Assembly (NCBI RefSeq): GCF_016786255.1
Contig: NZ_JADMKT010000081.1
Coordinates: forward strand, 52,719 to 116,718
DNA: 64,000 nt
Direction of reading: 5' to 3'
DNA from: Robertkochia sediminum
Lineage (GTDB): Bacteria; Bacteroidota; Bacteroidia; Flavobacteriales; Flavobacteriaceae
Shown here: positions 63,315 through 64,000 of the stretch, piece by piece
How positions within the stretch are numbered: the stretch's first letter is position 1
Layout: each line of letters begins with the position of its first letter
Made by a program: the position numbers and the translations under genes
The notes under the pieces: model-generated
Database searches by the model: none
Told to the model about the DNA's origin: nothing
The model's input: only the letters and a program-made list of their open reading frames with translations

Positions 63315-63468
63315 AAAAAAGAGGCGTACTACTAGCTTACTAAACAGTCTTTGGTTTTTAGTAAAATGAGATACCTGAGTTTGCCAATATCCATGCAGGC
63401 TCGAAAGGAGTTGTGCTACACGTAACATCGCGACAGCGTGTTACCCTCTCGCTATTCCGCCTCTTTTT
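63315..63468. repeat. 154-bp segment with inverted ends and an inner hairpin
   Basis: AAAAAAGAGGCG (63315-63326) and CGCCTCTTTTT (63458-63468) form inverted arms of about 11 bp. Inside is a strong hairpin near 63422-63444 (GTAACATCGC/GCGTGTTAC, tetraloop GACA, one bulged base). The right arm ends in a T run. It could be a small non-autonomous element or a structured RNA gene; no coding frame is supported. Confidence 0.4.
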
Positions 63469-63640
63469 ATACTAAGATGTTTAAGAAAAGGAGGAAAGAA
63501 CCTTTGAATAATAGCATATATAAACTATATTCGATACAACGTAAGTGATAGTGTTTTACCTCTGGATTTAGGGGGATATAAACCACAAAACTACTTATAT
63601 AAACAAGTTGTGCTTAATTGATTGAAATAAAAAATTAAAT

Positions 63641-63865
63641 ATGAAAAGAATATTTAAAATTGTGTCATTTATATCCATGATACTTTACGTGATTGCATGG
63701 GTACTGGGTAAAACTATGGATGAAAATAGCTTCAACAATAGTGACGTCCGCATAGTACTTCTTGTTGTTTTTCTTTTCACATCCTTGAGATATCATCAAA
63801 TATTGATTGACGAAAAAGATGAAATCATAGATGATTTAAATTCTCGATTAAAGAAAAAGGATTAA
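63641..63865 (+). CDS. Small membrane protein with a coiled-coil-like tail
   Basis: This 74-residue protein has two hydrophobic helices (about residues 6-23, IVSFISMILYVIAWVLG, and 37-48, IVLLVVFLFTSL). The charged C-terminus (IDEKDEIIDDLNSRLKKK) can form a short coiled coil. I recognise no family. It lies in AT-rich DNA to the right of a tRNA remnant and is probably accessory. The start follows a plausible AT-rich leader (TAAAAAATTAAAT-like) without a clear promoter. Confidence 0.6.
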   Translation: MKRIFKIVSFISMILYVIAWVLGKTMDENSFNNSDVRIVLLVVFLFTSLRYHQILIDEKDEIIDDLNSRLKKKD

Positions 63866-64000
63866 TAGAAATGTACAGAATTTGAATAATCTAATCAACG
63901 TAAGCACAACAAAGAACTGAGTTAAAATCCAACCCCTTTTCAAGCTAATTTCGACCGGTAATTTTCATCATATGGTATCCCGGATGTAGCCACTGCGAAG
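63866..64000. other. Right edge of the window, no feature seen
   Basis: This is AT-rich non-coding sequence, and no complete gene or structure is supported before the window ends. Confidence 0.5.

Overview
The window reads as chromosomal DNA of a marine Bacteroidota bacterium, most likely a member of the Flavobacteriaceae. This rests on SusC/SusD pairs, a type IX secretion tail on an exported glycanase, a Y_Y_Y/LuxR-type sensor, a TamB-like protein of about 1480 residues, a CusA pump fused to its outer-membrane channel, and many promoters with the Bacteroidota -7 box TAnnTTTG. No rRNA and no CRISPR array was seen.

Layout. Positions 1-4.1 kb hold an N-acetylmuramoyl-L-alanine amidase (cut by the left edge), an LptD-like outer-membrane protein and RidA. 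Positions 4.1-7.1 kb (minus strand) hold pfkA, gapA and an N-acetylglucosamine-kinase-like gene. Positions 7.4-17.1 kb hold tamB on the minus strand, divergent from a compact plus-strand run: tsaD, rsmE, a DUF4159 gene, a SpoU/TrmH methyltransferase, an AI-2E family membrane protein and a SAM methyltransferase. Positions 17.1-19.3 kb hold a VanX-like dipeptidase and a royal-jelly/yellow-type protein. Positions 19.3-25.3 kb hold a heavy-metal RND efflux locus. Positions 25.4-28.8 kb are an accessory segment between tRNA-Val(GAC) and tRNA-Arg(UCU), bounded by two inverted copies of a structured 136-bp element. Positions 29-39.7 kb hold a DUF4412 protein, a frameshifted TIGR03643-type gene, a type II NADH dehydrogenase, a TolC/adaptor/RND operon with a PII-like gene, a DUF2202 protein with a Cys-Lys tail, two small membrane proteins and a Crp/Fnr regulator. 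Positions 39.9-62.2 kb are a polysaccharide utilisation locus on the minus strand: GH3, GPH-type transporter, Y_Y_Y/LuxR regulator, SusC, SusD, a PKD glycan-binding lipoprotein, GH5 with two CBM6-like modules, an FN3 lipoprotein, GH16, GH30 and an MFS sugar porter. The enzyme set points to a beta-1,3/1,6-glucan such as laminarin. Positions 62.4-64 kb hold a tandem hairpin repeat array, a 15-bp tRNA 3'-end remnant and an AT-rich stretch with one small membrane protein, which looks like the edge of an integrated element.

The most notable observation is a small putative regulon around the Crp/Fnr gene. Three promoters (31.83, 37.92 and 39.11 kb, the last on the minus strand) each carry a dyad GTnAC-N4-GTnAC whose centre lies exactly 33 bp upstream of the centre of a TAnnTTT(G/A) box, the class II activator position. 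They precede the efflux operon, the DUF2202 gene and the small-protein/DUF2892 pair. The regulator's recognition helix has the R-E-x-x-x-R pattern of E. coli CRP, which reads GTGA half-sites. Other items for follow-up are the tRNA-trailer element family and the -1 slippery sequence in the TIGR03643-type gene.
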